The position numbers were made by a program, and so were the translations under genes. The notes under the pieces were generated by a model. The model was given only the letters and a program-made list of their open reading frames with translations, was not told the origin of the DNA and did not search any database. From Nereocystis luetkeana (taxonomy: Eukaryota > Sar > Phaeophyceae > Laminariales > Laminariaceae), in NCBI GenBank assembly GCA_031213475.1, contig JARUPZ010000004.1:558001-622000 (forward strand): a stretch of DNA of 64,000 bases. The letters are read 5' to 3'. Positions 12,962 through 23,655 of this stretch are shown here, piece by piece (the first letter of the stretch is position 1; every line of letters starts with the position of its first letter).

Positions 12962-13072
12962 CACCTCGAACGGATTTTTGGCAGCGGTTCTAGCGAGCGG
13001 TTTCCACATTTTTTGGCGTTTTTGCGGTGTTGTTACCGGCACGTCCTCACTTAAATCTGCGGTACTATTCAT
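12962..13072 (-). CDS. Possible first exon, basic peptide
   Basis: ATG at 13072 opens a frame of 37 codons (MNSTADLSEDVPVTTPQKRQ...) that ends at a possible donor GTG|GTAAAC. The codon choice and charged composition look coding, and QKRQK is a basic patch. No downstream exon was found, so this is weak. Confidence 0.25.
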
Positions 13073-14087
13073 AATATCCCTGATGTATACGTACACATGT
13101 ATCGTACACATTCCTTGTTTCTCTGTCATTCAGCCTTTGAGCAAATCCTATTAATACTTGTAATGTGTACCTGGGACCTGTTACAGTACATCAGCTCAAC
13201 CGAAGGAAATCACGAGCGAGCGTTTCCACTGGAATGACGTCACTGCCAGTGTTGCCAGTGTGCGATGGTACGTACGGCAAGTACGTAGTAATAGTACACT
13301 GGCTTTTAGTATATTTGCGCGGTTTGAATACGGAGACACTTACTTACTACTGACGTGCCTCGGAGGATCTCGGCGTCAATAGGTGCGACCGATGACAACA
13401 GTTTGATGGATGTTGTATGTACATTATTGTACAATTGTACATGCTCGTTTAGAGAGATAGATCCAACCTGCGATCCAACCAGATAATACACGCGAAGTTT
13501 CGTACCAGGCACGGTATCATAAACTGCTTCGAGTATGTTCCAATATTCTAAGCACGAGTCTAAAAACTGTCAATTTCGTAGCTTTTGAGTGAATACTCTG
13601 AATTCAAGGCGTGTATGGTGGGTCTCAACTGAACGAAAACACGTGGGCTCGTTTGCGTTGTAGTGTACGTGGTACTACTGGAACTTTCAGTGTGCGAGTC
13701 TACATACCCAAAAGGCTTGTATAATAATAATGGTATCCCTCGTACAACTGCCGGTAACAGCGATGGACAACGAGGTGTTCAGGGGGCAATTCAGACGTTT
13801 TGCGATAAAAAAAGGGAGATTATCGTTTTTTTGAAAATTCGAAACCGTTCGTGTTTCGGTAGATACGCCTAGGAACGGCTTTCTCGTGGTGTATGTATAT
13901 ATGTATATAGGGAGCAATAACATATTCTGCCACAAATCTGCCGATCGGTTGAACTCATAGCCGACGCGCTTTTTTAGCTTTTTATTAAACCGAAGCAAAA
14001 CCAACACGGTCCTATAGCCTCCCGATATAAGGCACAACCAGATATCTGCGGGCACGGCACGATCGCAGCCTCTAAAGGGATCTACAC
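13073..14087. other. No gene seen
   Basis: AT-rich DNA with scattered TACGTA and TATTAATA motifs. No frame has coding character and no repeat copy was recognised elsewhere in the window. Confidence 0.5.
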
Positions 14088-14254
14088 GACCGCATGACTC
14101 AGTGTCGTCGGACCGTCACTGACGTTCTCGGGGCTTGGTCCTCCTCCGTGTATCGAAAAATCGTTCCTCAGACCACATAACTCAGTGTCATCGGACCGTC
14201 ACTGCAGTTCTTGGGGCTTGGTCCTCCTCCATGTATCGAAGAATCGTGCCTCGT
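14088..14254. repeat. Two-unit tandem duplication, about 83 bp
   Basis: Two units share CTCAGTGTCRTCGGACCGTC, TTGGGGCTTGGTCCTCCTCC and TGTATCGAARAATCG. The units differ by several substitutions. No role is apparent. Confidence 0.85.
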
Positions 14255-14725
14255 GGTATTTTTGCGCGATTTTAGGCTCACCGGGCCACCTTGGGCCAGG
14301 TAGCCAGCTGTAAGTCGGGGATAATTTTCGCTCGGTTGTGTGCTCTTCGGCGAGTGAGCAAGCGTTGGGTATCTCTTCTTGTAGTTGATGGGCATCAGAG
14401 CAACGTTTATATCTGGGACCTGCGACTCGTTAGATTTTCGGTGCGGGTGGAGAAAACCGATGCTCAAAGTATATGGGTTCATACTTACTTACTCTTATTA
14501 ATAGGACACGGTACGAGTATTCTCTGGGCCGAACGGCGTACCCGCCACTGATGCTCAGGGCATACCTTGGGATACCTATTTCAACCAATCTCCCCGGATT
14601 GCAGCGCTCGACATGAATATCTGAATCTAATCGAGTTGTTGGTTGCCCTATGTAGACCCAATGTGACTTGTCAAAGAGTCATTTCGGCGTCAATGGTCCG
14701 ATTTTCGATTCACTGTAACTCCGTA

Positions 14726-14899
14726 GAGTCGACGAGGGAAGAAAAGGCTGAAATCTTCTCGCGATAAAAATGAAGGCACGTACCGTAGCGGGAAGGGGGG
14801 AGACGAGCCTGCTATGTGACCCCGGATCTGAGTTACGAGTTGGAAGGAGAGAGAGAAGAAGATGGGCGAAGATAATAAATGGGAGGAGCAAAAAAAAAG
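14726..14899 (+). mobile_element. SINE 3' module, copy 1 (no tRNA head)
   Basis: This matches the last 175 bp or so of the full SINEs at 17326-17674 and 35728-36064, beginning at GAGTCGACGAGGGAAGAAAA and ending in an A-rich tail. The tRNA-related head and A-rich middle are missing. The breakpoint is close to that of the copy at 22179-22368, which suggests 5' truncation at a preferred site or a separate headless subfamily. Confidence 0.85.
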
Positions 14900-16400
14900 A
14901 GCATTATACTTCCTCACGCATGAGCTACGTCATGCCCGAACGAGGTGGTCACCGAGGAGTCTCTCCGAGAGCCAAATTGATTAACCCCATACCAGGTGCC
15001 GGGTATATGAAATGAGGGCTACTCTGCACATTTCCGAGCATACCTTCATTGTGAGAGCCGTACCACATCGCAGTACGTTAAACTATATCGGCCTATTACG
15101 GTATGCCCTATGCTACTTGCAGCAAGAACGGACGGGGATATCATTGACACGAGGGGTAACTGGTCCTTCGAGATCCATCGGATAGAACTCTTACTATTAA
15201 TATTAATATCATGGTATACGTATAACATCCCTGTAGTCGTGCGAGGCACACGGAAGATACGCTCTGAACAACGTCATGAAAAAAAAACACGGGGTTACAC
15301 AGCAGCAGCTGCCGGTGTATTGGAGGAAGGTTTAGGCCAGCAAATATTTACGACAATACTAGTATATAGATAGAAGCCAGGTATGCACGAGGTAGGTAGC
15401 CAGGCGATCCAATCGCACTGCTGCTCAGGGGTGCACATATGATGTGGGCTATATACGTATATACAAGGCCCGGGAAGGGGGGACGGCGATACTTACAAGA
15501 TGCCCGCCGAAACAAAAAACATTGCGAAGCGGACAGACGCCCATGATTTCGGGTGCACGATCGATTGTCGTCGGGCTCTGATCGGCACGTTTACGGTAAA
15601 AAACGTACCTGGCATACTTCGAAGTACACGTTAATGCTTTGTGCAGAGTTGATTGCGCTGTGCTGTGCCTGTGGTAGATGCTCAACCACGACATGCTATG
15701 ATCGGAGCTGGGTGCTCTCTTGTGATTCGAGCGGAAGAAGCAGGTGCGACAATTTACGCGTAATACGAAAATCGTGGGCACTAAAAAAAAGGGCCAATAA
15801 AAAAATCGAAAAGAAAAACGAAGATAACATCGGACGGAAAATCGAACACTGATTAAAAACGGGCAAGTAGATAAAGGAAATAGGGAAAAAATACGAAAAC
15901 CACCGAAAAACGAACACGATTAAAAGAGAGAAAACCAGGTACGTAGAAGGCCGTAAAAAAAAAAAATGAACAAGAAAACGCCTCGCCGGCAAATAATAGA
16001 AAAAACGTTGTTCAAGTGGGAGATCCAAGGGGCCAGAGGGGTGCCGGTGGAGCCCACCGAGGCACTTGTGTTGCGTTGCTCACAAAAACAAATGATCAGC
16101 GATCAACATCATCTTATTCTGTAGGAGTAGATATCGGGGTATGGTTTACATCAGCCCCGGAAAAGGGCTTTTGAGGCACTTTTTACACGCACCGTGCTCC
16201 CCACTGGAGCCTCCAAATGGCACACCACGCGCACGGTAACTCAATCAAGTCCGGATACGGATCTATCTATTGTCGGGCGGGCGGTGCTTTGTCCTCCTAG
16301 AGTTGGAGACATTAGGTCCACAGCGTCTGGGGCAGCTAAAGCAGCTTCCGTCGAGGCAATTGTGCTGGCTGACGTGGCAATTTTTACGGCCGATGGCGTC
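14900..16400. other. No gene seen
   Basis: No supported exon. 15780-15970 is A-rich (repeated GAAAAA/AAAAACG blocks). Around 16190-16400 the frame is open but shows no splice signals that I trust. Confidence 0.5.
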
Positions 16401-17129
16401 CAGCTAGCTGTCTACAGACAGTTATTGTTTCAAAAGGGTGCGCAGCTAGCTGCAGGCAGACAGCTATTATTGTTGTGAGAAGCTGAGCAGCTAGCTGCCT
16501 ACAGACAACTATTGTTTTAAAGGGCTGTGCAGCTAGCTGCCTAGAGACAGCTGTTGTTTCAAAAGCCTGCTGTCTGAAGACAGCTATTGTTTTGAAAAAC
16601 TGCGCAGCTAGCTGCCTACAGACTGCTATGGTTTTGAGAAGCTACGCAGCTAGCTGCGTACAAACAGTTACCAGGTATTGTTTTAAAGGGCTGCGCAGCT
16701 CGCTGCCTACAGACAGCTAGTGTTTCAAAAGGCTGCGCAGCTAGCTGCCTGCAGGCAGCTAAATGCCAAACTCAGCTATTGTCAGCTACTACTACCTACA
16801 GACAGCTGTTATAGTTGAAGTTTTGAGAAGCTGCGCAAGAGGGTGCGTGAACATCTTTAACGTGTGCTTGTAGCATCGTTTTCCGTTGTTTTTGGTGTAG
16901 GATAAAGCTCATTTCCATCTATCCAAGATCGAATGCACACATACGTTGGATACAAATTCATCGGGCGGAGGCAGGACAAGGCAACCGATAAAAGCACTGA
17001 TACGATCTGCGACAAACAAAACGAGTGCTTGACGGACGCGGATACGATTGATTGACAGATCACACCAAACCAGAGTTACTACTACCGATTCATACAGGAG
17101 TTTCCACGCGAGTGTGCCGGGATATTTTG
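16401..17129 (+). repeat. Foldback-like inverted repeat, left arm
   Basis: Most of this arm is subrepeats of about 50 bp (GCGCAGCTAGCTGCCTACAG, CAGCTATTGTTTTAAAAGG). The inner 270 bp are unique. Its reverse complement is collinear, unit by unit, with 17234-18504, so the pair forms one large imperfect palindrome with a 104-bp centre. Long inverted termini built of short tandem units are the hallmark of foldback elements. No transposase is visible. Unlike the right arm, this arm lacks the SINE and several TATTAATA/TACCNGGTA motifs. Confidence 0.9.
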
Positions 17130-17325
17130 TGTAGCCCAAGCGTGTTAGCTGCCGCGAGGTGTGGTGTGCGTGTAGTGTGGATGTGGTATTAATAGCTGTA
17201 GCTGATTCTGAAACAGCAGAGCTGTGATCTGTTCAAAATATCCTGGCACACTCGCGTGGAAACTCCTATTTGAATCGGAAGTAGTAACTCTGGTTTGGTT
17301 CGATCAGTCAATCAATCGTATCAAG

Positions 17326-17674
17326 CCGGTCGCCCCGGTGGTTCAAGTGGTTAACCTCGAATTCTACTTGTTTGAGTCCTGGGTTCGAGCCCTAGGAGGG
17401 TCGGACTTTGACTTTATTTGCAAAAATAAAAAAAAAGGGATTCAATTGTTGAGAGCGCCTTGCAGCGTGGGTAGGCACAATTCGATGCGAGTCGACGAGG
17501 GAAGAAAAGGCTGAAATCTTCTCGGGATAAAAAAATGAAGGCACGTACCGTAGCGGGAAGGGGGGAGAAGAGCCTGCTATGTGACCCCGGATCTGAGTTA
17601 CGAGTTGGAAGGAGAGAGAGAAGAAGATGTGCGAAGATAATGAATGGGATGGAAAAAAAAAAAAAAAAAAAAAA
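17326..17674 (+). mobile_element. tRNA-derived SINE, full-length copy 2
   Basis: The head has a pol III A box (TGGTTCAAGTGG) and B box (GGTTCGAGCCC), 5' to an A-rich linker, a unique body (GAGTCGACGAGGGAAG ... ATGTGACCCCGGATCTGAG) and a 22-base poly(A). This is the standard layout of a tRNA-derived SINE, mobilised by a LINE in trans. The left palindrome arm gives the empty site (ATCAATCGTATC then CGTCAAGCAC), which proves insertion here. No clear target-site duplication is visible. The head is not a functional tRNA gene, since it continues directly into the body. Confidence 0.92.
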
Positions 17675-17906
17675 CGCACCCGTCAAGCACTCGTTTTGTT
17701 TGTCGCAGATCATGTCAGTGCGTTTCTCGGTTGCCTTGTCCTGCCTCCCCCCCGGTGAATTTGTATCCAACGTATGTGTGCATTCGATCTTGGATAGATA
17801 AAAATGAGCTTCATCCTACACTAAAAACAACGGAAGACGATGCTACAAGTAGATGTTCACGCACCCTCTTGCGCAGCTTCTCAAAACTACAACTATAACA
17901 GCTGTC

Positions 17907-17907
17907 T

Positions 17908-17972
<65 letters not shown>
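17907..17972. repeat. (TAG)n microsatellite
   Basis: This is about 22 uninterrupted TAG units, grown from the short tract at the homologous place in the left arm of the inverted repeat (about 16790-16800). Confidence 0.97.
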
Positions 17973-18609
17973 TAGTTGTAGTAGCTGACAGTAGCTGAGT
18001 TGGGCCTGTAGCTGCCTGCAGACAGCTAGCTGCGCAGCCTTTTGAAGCAATAGCTGTCTGTAGGCAGCTAGCTGCGCAGCCCTTTAAAACAATACCAGGT
18101 AGCTGCTTGTACGCAGCTATTAATAGCTGCGTACCCTGGTAGCTTCTGAAAGCAATAGCTGTCTGTAGGCAGCTAGCTGCGCAGCTTTCTAAAACAATAC
18201 GAGGTAGCTGTCTTCAGGGAGCAGGCTTTTGAAACAGTAGCTGTCTCTAGGCAGCTAGCTGCACAGTCCTTCAAAAAAATAGTTGTCTGTACGAAGCTAC
18301 CTGCGTCTAGGTAGCTGCGTAGCTTCTCAAAACGATAGCTGTGTGTAGACAGCTATTAATAGCTGCGCAGCCTTTTAAAACAATACCTGGTAGCTGTCTG
18401 CAGGCAGCTATTAATAGCTGCGCAGCTTCTCAAAACTATAGCTGTCTGCCTGCAGCTAGCTGCGCAGCCTTTTGAAACAATAACTGTCTGTAGACAGCTA
18501 GCTGCGCAGCTTCTAGGAAGAGTAGCTGTCTGCAAACAGCTAGCTGCGTAGCTTCTCGAAACAGCAGTAGTAGCTCTCTGCGAGACAGCTGACCGCTATC
18601 GTAGCTGAA

Positions 18610-18790
18610 CAGGGTGTGAAAATATGCCAGAACCCGCGAGATATCAAAACCTCCTGACCTGACCCGACCCGTGAGATTTGAAAATCTCCTGGCCCGACCC
18701 GACCCGACCCGACCCGCGAGATTTCAAAACCTCCTGACCCGACCCGATCCGACCCGCCACCTTCCGATTGACCCGTGAGACACAGGTTTC
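18610..18790. repeat. GACCC-rich tandem repeat
   Basis: Three imperfect units combine GCGAGATTTCAAAACCTCCT with runs of GACCC. The unit is about 50-60 bp and variable. The array directly follows the foldback arm. Confidence 0.85.
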
Positions 18791-18927
18791 ATGCGGGTCG
18801 AGTCACCTCGACCCGCGAGACGTACGGCGGTAGTGTGTACCTGGTACGAGGTACTTGCTTTTGACTTTTGATGGCCCAAAATTGCTACCCACCAGGTACC
18901 GGTAGCAATGTACCTGGTAGGTTTTAC

Positions 18928-19317
18928 CTGTAAAACGCTTTCGAAAAAGATCAAAGCCGCAAACCGCACCGCAGTGAGGGTCGGTCGGCACTGCAAAGTA
19001 AGTGAAGAGTGAAAAGCCTGATTTTTCGCACGCACGCACCGAGCAACAGACCGTACACCGTATCTACACTCTCCCCGCGCACAGCGGTTGCACCGTGAGC
19101 TACCGCCGAGACACTCCTGGTGGATAATTTGGAATGCATGCATATCGTCTGGCCCTTCGGGGACAGCAACACAGGCTTCGAACCTTGTGTAGCAAGAATA
19201 CCGGAAAGCAAAGCGCGGGCTCACCGAAAAAATCTCCTGCTGTTGGGAACGAGGATCCTCCGTGAACCACGCTTGACCTGATGAATGTCTGCCGTCCTTC
19301 GGAGGGAGACGGACCAC
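18928..19317 (-). CDS. Candidate first exon, Cys-containing protein
   Basis: ATG at 19317 opens 130 codons (MVRLPPKDGRHSSGQAWFTE...) ending at the donor CAG|GTAAAA in phase 0. The codon use has many C/G third positions. The middle has eight Cys/His within about 45 residues (QECLGGSSRCNRCARGECRY). The spacing C-x5-C-x2-C-x4-C could be a small metal site or a disulfide cluster; I recognise no family. A GTGAGC inside the frame (about residue 33) could be an earlier donor. No downstream exon was found: what follows on the minus strand is the GACCC array and the foldback. Confidence 0.4.
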
Positions 19318-19820
19318 CGCCCTCCTCCACGCGTGGACACAGGAAAATCCCTCAGATCTGGATGAGCCTCTTCGAGAATGTACGACTATGTCCGTCCCCC
19401 GTGAGAGACAGAGTCAGTTGTCAAACGGAAAACGAAACATGGGGTTTTTGTTTATTATGAAGGATGCATGAAACCGTTTATTTTCGACGACGAGACGACG
19501 AGAGACGAGAACCGAAACTCCTCTGCGCCTCACAAACGGGGTCATCAAGGCATGCAGAGTGCAGGTGGCACCAAGTCGGTCGATAAGCAGCCAAGCGGCT
19601 GTGGTGTTGACCTGCCCATATATCCCTCCAGTAAATACATTGATAGCGTGTCAATTGCAAATCTGAGGATTGCATCGCGAACCATGTCACATGTCACACG
19701 TCACACGTGTCACACAGCGCCCACAAGCTATAAAATCTTCTGGGTATGTATGTGGTCTTCTCGGTAGCTGTGGCGACTTGTACAGCGTACCGCACCTACC
19801 AGGTATCTGATACGTACGTA
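19318..19820. other. No gene seen
   Basis: Mixed-composition DNA with no supported exon or named repeat. Confidence 0.5.
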
Positions 19821-20107
19821 CGTGCGCGGACCTCATTTTTTGTTTGAGGTGTAGAAGATGGACCATGATTTGCTTGTTTTGTTTTCACCGAGGAATTTCT
19901 TCCGCTCCAGAGTTAGTTATTGTTGGAGCCTGTCCTGCGACCACGGACTGCATTGTATTGTGAGTTAATGTGAGAACAATAACAACAACAGCAACAGCAA
20001 CAGCAACAACAACAACAACGGCAACAACAACAGCAACAACAACAACAGCAACAACAACAACAACAACAGCAACAACAACAACAACAACAACAGCAACAGC
20101 AATAACA
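19820..20107 (+). repeat. Dispersed retroposon-like repeat, copy 2, with expanded (CAA)n tail
   Basis: The first 155 bp match about 8020-8200. The tail at 19976-20107 is an imperfect CAA/CAG microsatellite of about 130 bp, where copy 1 has only about 10 bp. A frame across it encodes poly-Thr/Gln and should not be read as a gene. Confidence 0.7.
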
Positions 20108-20236
20108 ATGGGCTATGACGTTAAAATATCCCGTTTTGTACCTTCATCGCCCAAACATAGCCCACAAGCCACAAAGCAGAAGCTTCCCATCGATACATCG
20201 TGCAATCGACGTCGTTTGTCGTTTCGTCGTAGCAGT

Positions 20237-20926
<690 letters not shown>

Positions 20927-21234
20927 CCTCATCCCATTTATGATCTTCGCACATCTTCTTCTCTCTCTCCTTCCAACTCGTAACTCAGATCCGGGGTCAC
21001 ATAGCAGGCTCTTCTACCCCCTTCCCGCTACGGTACGTGCCTTCATTTTTATCGCGAGAAGATTTCAGACTTTTCTTCCCTCGTCGACTCGCATCGAATT
21101 GTGCCTATACCCACGCTGCAAGGCGCTCTCAACAATTGAATCCTTTTTTATTTTTATTTTTGCAAATAAAGTCAAAGTCCGACCCACCTGGGGCTCGAAC
21201 ACAGGACTCAAACAAGTAGAATTCGAGGTTAACC
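20927..21234 (-). mobile_element. tRNA-derived SINE, copy 3 (nearly full)
   Basis: The reverse complement matches 17326-17674 from the A/B-box head to the body. The 5' end lacks about 20 bp and joins a different dispersed repeat at 21235. The tail is the (AAAT)n tract at 20240-20926. The B box reads GTTCGAGCCCC. Confidence 0.92.
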
Positions 21235-21254
21235 TGGCCATTTTTTTTAATATT

Positions 21255-21325
21255 TTTTTTATATCCTCCGGCGGATTGATTGGTAAAAATAACGCTTACC
21301 GTCACCACGCCTCCACGCATTTAAT
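21255..21325 (+). repeat. Dispersed repeat fragment, shared with 44545-44625
   Basis: Shared blocks are TCCTCCGGC.GATTG, GGTAAAAATA and CTCACCAT/CCGTCACCA. Both copies follow a T-rich tract. It is too short to classify. Confidence 0.55.
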
Positions 21326-21664
21326 AGGTAATCGATCCACATTTCCCCCCTCCCTACACGTATTATAGCTCAGCTCAGTTGTCAGAAGGTACGAAACACC
21401 CTCGCATTTCGGCGTCGTCGATGACGCGGGTACAAAGCTCTCACTTCGAACGCTTCGTTTATTGAAACCCTTGTGCGGGCGCCCCTAAAAGACCACTTGT
21501 CTCTTTGGTTCGGTTCTATTGTTGAATGATTATCTATTACGGGCATACAAACAAGTATTACGGGGGGCCATAGTTATAACTCTTTTAGAACCGGAGCCCC
21601 GTTTTGGGGGCAAACCACTCAAACTTCAAGTAGTTTGTCCCCAAAATGGGACTGCGGTCCTAAA

Positions 21665-21768
21665 GGGGTTAATAGGGCCTATGGTATACACAAAAAAATA
21701 CTACCTGGTATATATTTACATATTTTTACTAACAATATTCGGTCCTATTTACTATGCCCCCCCGTAAT
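21665..21768 (-). mobile_element. Palindromic MITE, copy 1 (with half-copies around it)
   Basis: One end is GGTCCTATTTACTATGCCCC followed by CCCGTAAT. The other end is eroded. The loop contains TACCTGGTA, absent from copies at 22014 and 23656. Half-copies of the same inverted repeat lie at about 21554-21580 and 21783-21831. Confidence 0.7.
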
Positions 21769-21837
21769 GTTATTAATAGTAGTGGTGCTAACAATATTTG
21801 GTCCTATTTACTATGGTCCCCCGTAATATTATTATTG

Positions 21838-21925
21838 TGCTTGCCATCCGACAATGTGTAGTGTTGTTCTAATAAACGACTATAATAACAGAAAGTGAAG
21901 AACTTTCCAGACCAAAAGCGCGGCA
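21838..21925 (+). repeat. Dispersed repeat, shared with 27600-27690
   Basis: Both carry TGCCATCCGACAATGTGTAG, TGTTGTTC and GAAAGTGA.GAA..CT.TCCAG in the same order. The family is unknown. Confidence 0.7.
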
Positions 21926-22013
21926 GTATCCTACGACAAATAAATCACAACCGATGTGACGCTCAGGAAGACTATCAATAGTAGTGCTAATAAATAGTAT
22001 TAATGTCAATAGA

Positions 22014-22119
22014 ATTACGGGGGACCGTAGTTAATAGGACCAAATATTGTTGGTAAAAATGATTAAATATATATGTTTTATGGATACCATAGGTCCTATT
22101 AAATATGGCCCCCCGTAAT
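22014..22119. mobile_element. Palindromic MITE, copy 2
   Basis: This is a 106-bp element with about 28-bp inverted ends: ATTACGGGGGACCGTAGTTA at the left and its complement CCCCCGTAAT at the right. It surrounds an AT-rich loop (TATTGTTGGTAAAAATG). It has no coding capacity. Confidence 0.85.
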
Positions 22120-22178
22120 GGTGTAATAGTATCCCCAACTAAACAACTGAGGCTCAAAAGGGTTTGGTAATACGACCC

Positions 22179-22368
22179 TTTTTTTTTTTTTTTTTCGCTC
22201 ATCCCATTTATTTTCTTCACACATCTTCCTCTCTCTCTCCTTCCAACTCGTAACTCAGATCCGGGGTCACATAGCAGGCTCTTCTCCCCCCCTTCCCGCT
22301 ACGGTACGTGCCTTCATTTTTATCGCGAGAAGATTTCAGCCTTTCCTTCCCTCGTCGACTCGCATCGA
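22179..22368 (-). mobile_element. SINE 3' module, copy 4 (no tRNA head)
   Basis: Reverse complement of the SINE body with a poly(T) (22179-22195) as its tail. It ends at CTCGTCGACTCGCATCGA, so the tRNA head is missing, as in the copy at 14726. Confidence 0.88.
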
Positions 22369-22478
22369 CCCTTATCGTCTTATTGCAGAAATAGCACCCA
22401 TGTATGTGTCATCCCTTTGACACTAACGTAGCATAATTGCTGAAACACGCGAGCCGCTGTTTCTACGTCCGAGTAGCT

Positions 22479-22593
22479 ATTACGGGGGGGGGCATAGTTA
22501 ATACGACCAAATATTGTCAGTAAAAATGGTTAAATATAATAGATACCTGGTAGGTGTGTATCTATACCATAGGTCCTATTAACTATGGTCCCT
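22479..22593. mobile_element. Palindromic MITE, copy 3
   Basis: The left end is ATTACGGGGGGGGCATAGTT, preceded by TA. The right end is GGTCCTATTAACTATGGTCC with a decayed terminus. The loop carries a TACCTGGTA not present in copies 2 and 4. Confidence 0.8.
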
Positions 22594-22717
22594 ATAGTGG
22601 TTTTGTTAATATTAATAGCATTAAATTACTACTTACTGCGTCTGCTTCTCTTTTGAATGTGGATGGCAAGATTGGAACAGACGCTGTTACATTTCTGTGG
22701 CAAGATTCCATGGTAAT

Positions 22718-22905
22718 CGACCAGCAGCAGGAACGCTGAAACCTATCATATGCGCGACAAAAATGAAGACTCGCGTACCGGGGAGGGAAAGGGACGGCAC
22801 CTGTGACCACGGTTTTCCCAAAAGATTGCTGAGGGTTATTTAAGCCTCCAACGAGCGCGTAAAGCTGGAGAGGAAAGTCACAAATGATGATGACAAAAAA
22901 AAAAA
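22718..22905 (+). mobile_element. Older SINE-like element, copy 1
   Basis: It shares the core ATGAAG.CGCGTACCGGGG and CACCTGTGACCACGG with about 25880-26004 (reverse strand). It is distantly related to the young SINE body (ATGAAGGCACGTACCGTAGC, TGTGACCCCGG). It ends in poly(A). No tRNA head was recognised. Confidence 0.65.
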
Positions 22906-23655
22906 GTATACCGGGATGTGACCAGAACGCTTCTTCTTTTCTTCTGTGCTTGCTGTGTGGGCGGGCAGCTTCTCGCCGAACTGAAAGTAGCAACTAATCT
23001 CGGTATAAAAGTTCATATGTTTAAGGAGATTGCTTGTTTGCTCGTCCTTTGGGCGGGGAAGAGGAAGAGCCCAACGACATGACAGCAAATAAATGTCTAA
23101 TGTTTCTTCATGCAAATTCAATTGGCACTCTATTTGCCATCCGATAACTTGCAGCGCACCTGTACAACCTTTCTATCAAGACATCCGCATACAAATGGGT
23201 ATAATATATATCTGGAATCCAACTACTTCAAACATGGAAGTTGCTATCTCTCAGGCCTGAACACTTGATAACATTATTAGACCAACAAAAACACACAATG
23301 TCTGCCCCCGATGCGGATGATGTCGCCGTGACGAGCTCCCACAACCCCTCCCTGATGCCTGCAGGCGTCGTTCACGGCCGAACGTGCCGAGCCCTTCCCT
23401 CCAGTAGCATGGTGTCATGTACCAGGTAGCACGGAGCTGCTAAGCGTCTACAACTTCAACATGGGGCTGCCAACAAGAAGCACCTAATCTGAGCTAGCCT
23501 GAGATTCTTAATTGTGACGCCATCTTCGAACAACCTTGAGCAAAGAAAGGCTATTATATAGGATATACCTGGTAGTGTAGAGTTCACCACTGCTCCGTTT
23601 CTCTCAACCTGTTTTTCTTAGCGTTCTCCAAAAAATGAGCCTTTTGCTCATATTG

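Larger units (their letters stand above)
17234..18504 (-). repeat. Foldback-like inverted repeat, right arm
   Basis: This is the reverse-complement partner of 16401-17129. It is longer because of an inserted SINE (17326-17674), an expanded (TAG)n tract (about 17907-17972, against three units in the left arm), about two extra subrepeat units (18300-18400) and several 6-8-bp insertions at TA dinucleotides. Subrepeats of the same kind continue beyond the paired region to about 18600. Confidence 0.9.

Noticed and set aside
17326..17400. A possible functional tRNA gene
   Set aside because: A and B boxes are present, but the sequence runs directly into a repeated SINE body and poly(A), and copies are dispersed.
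23299..23421. Short frame starting MSAPDADDVAV with a donor at TACCAG|GTA
   Set aside because: Coding-like codons but only 41 codons, no second exon, and the donor coincides with a motif spread by other means.
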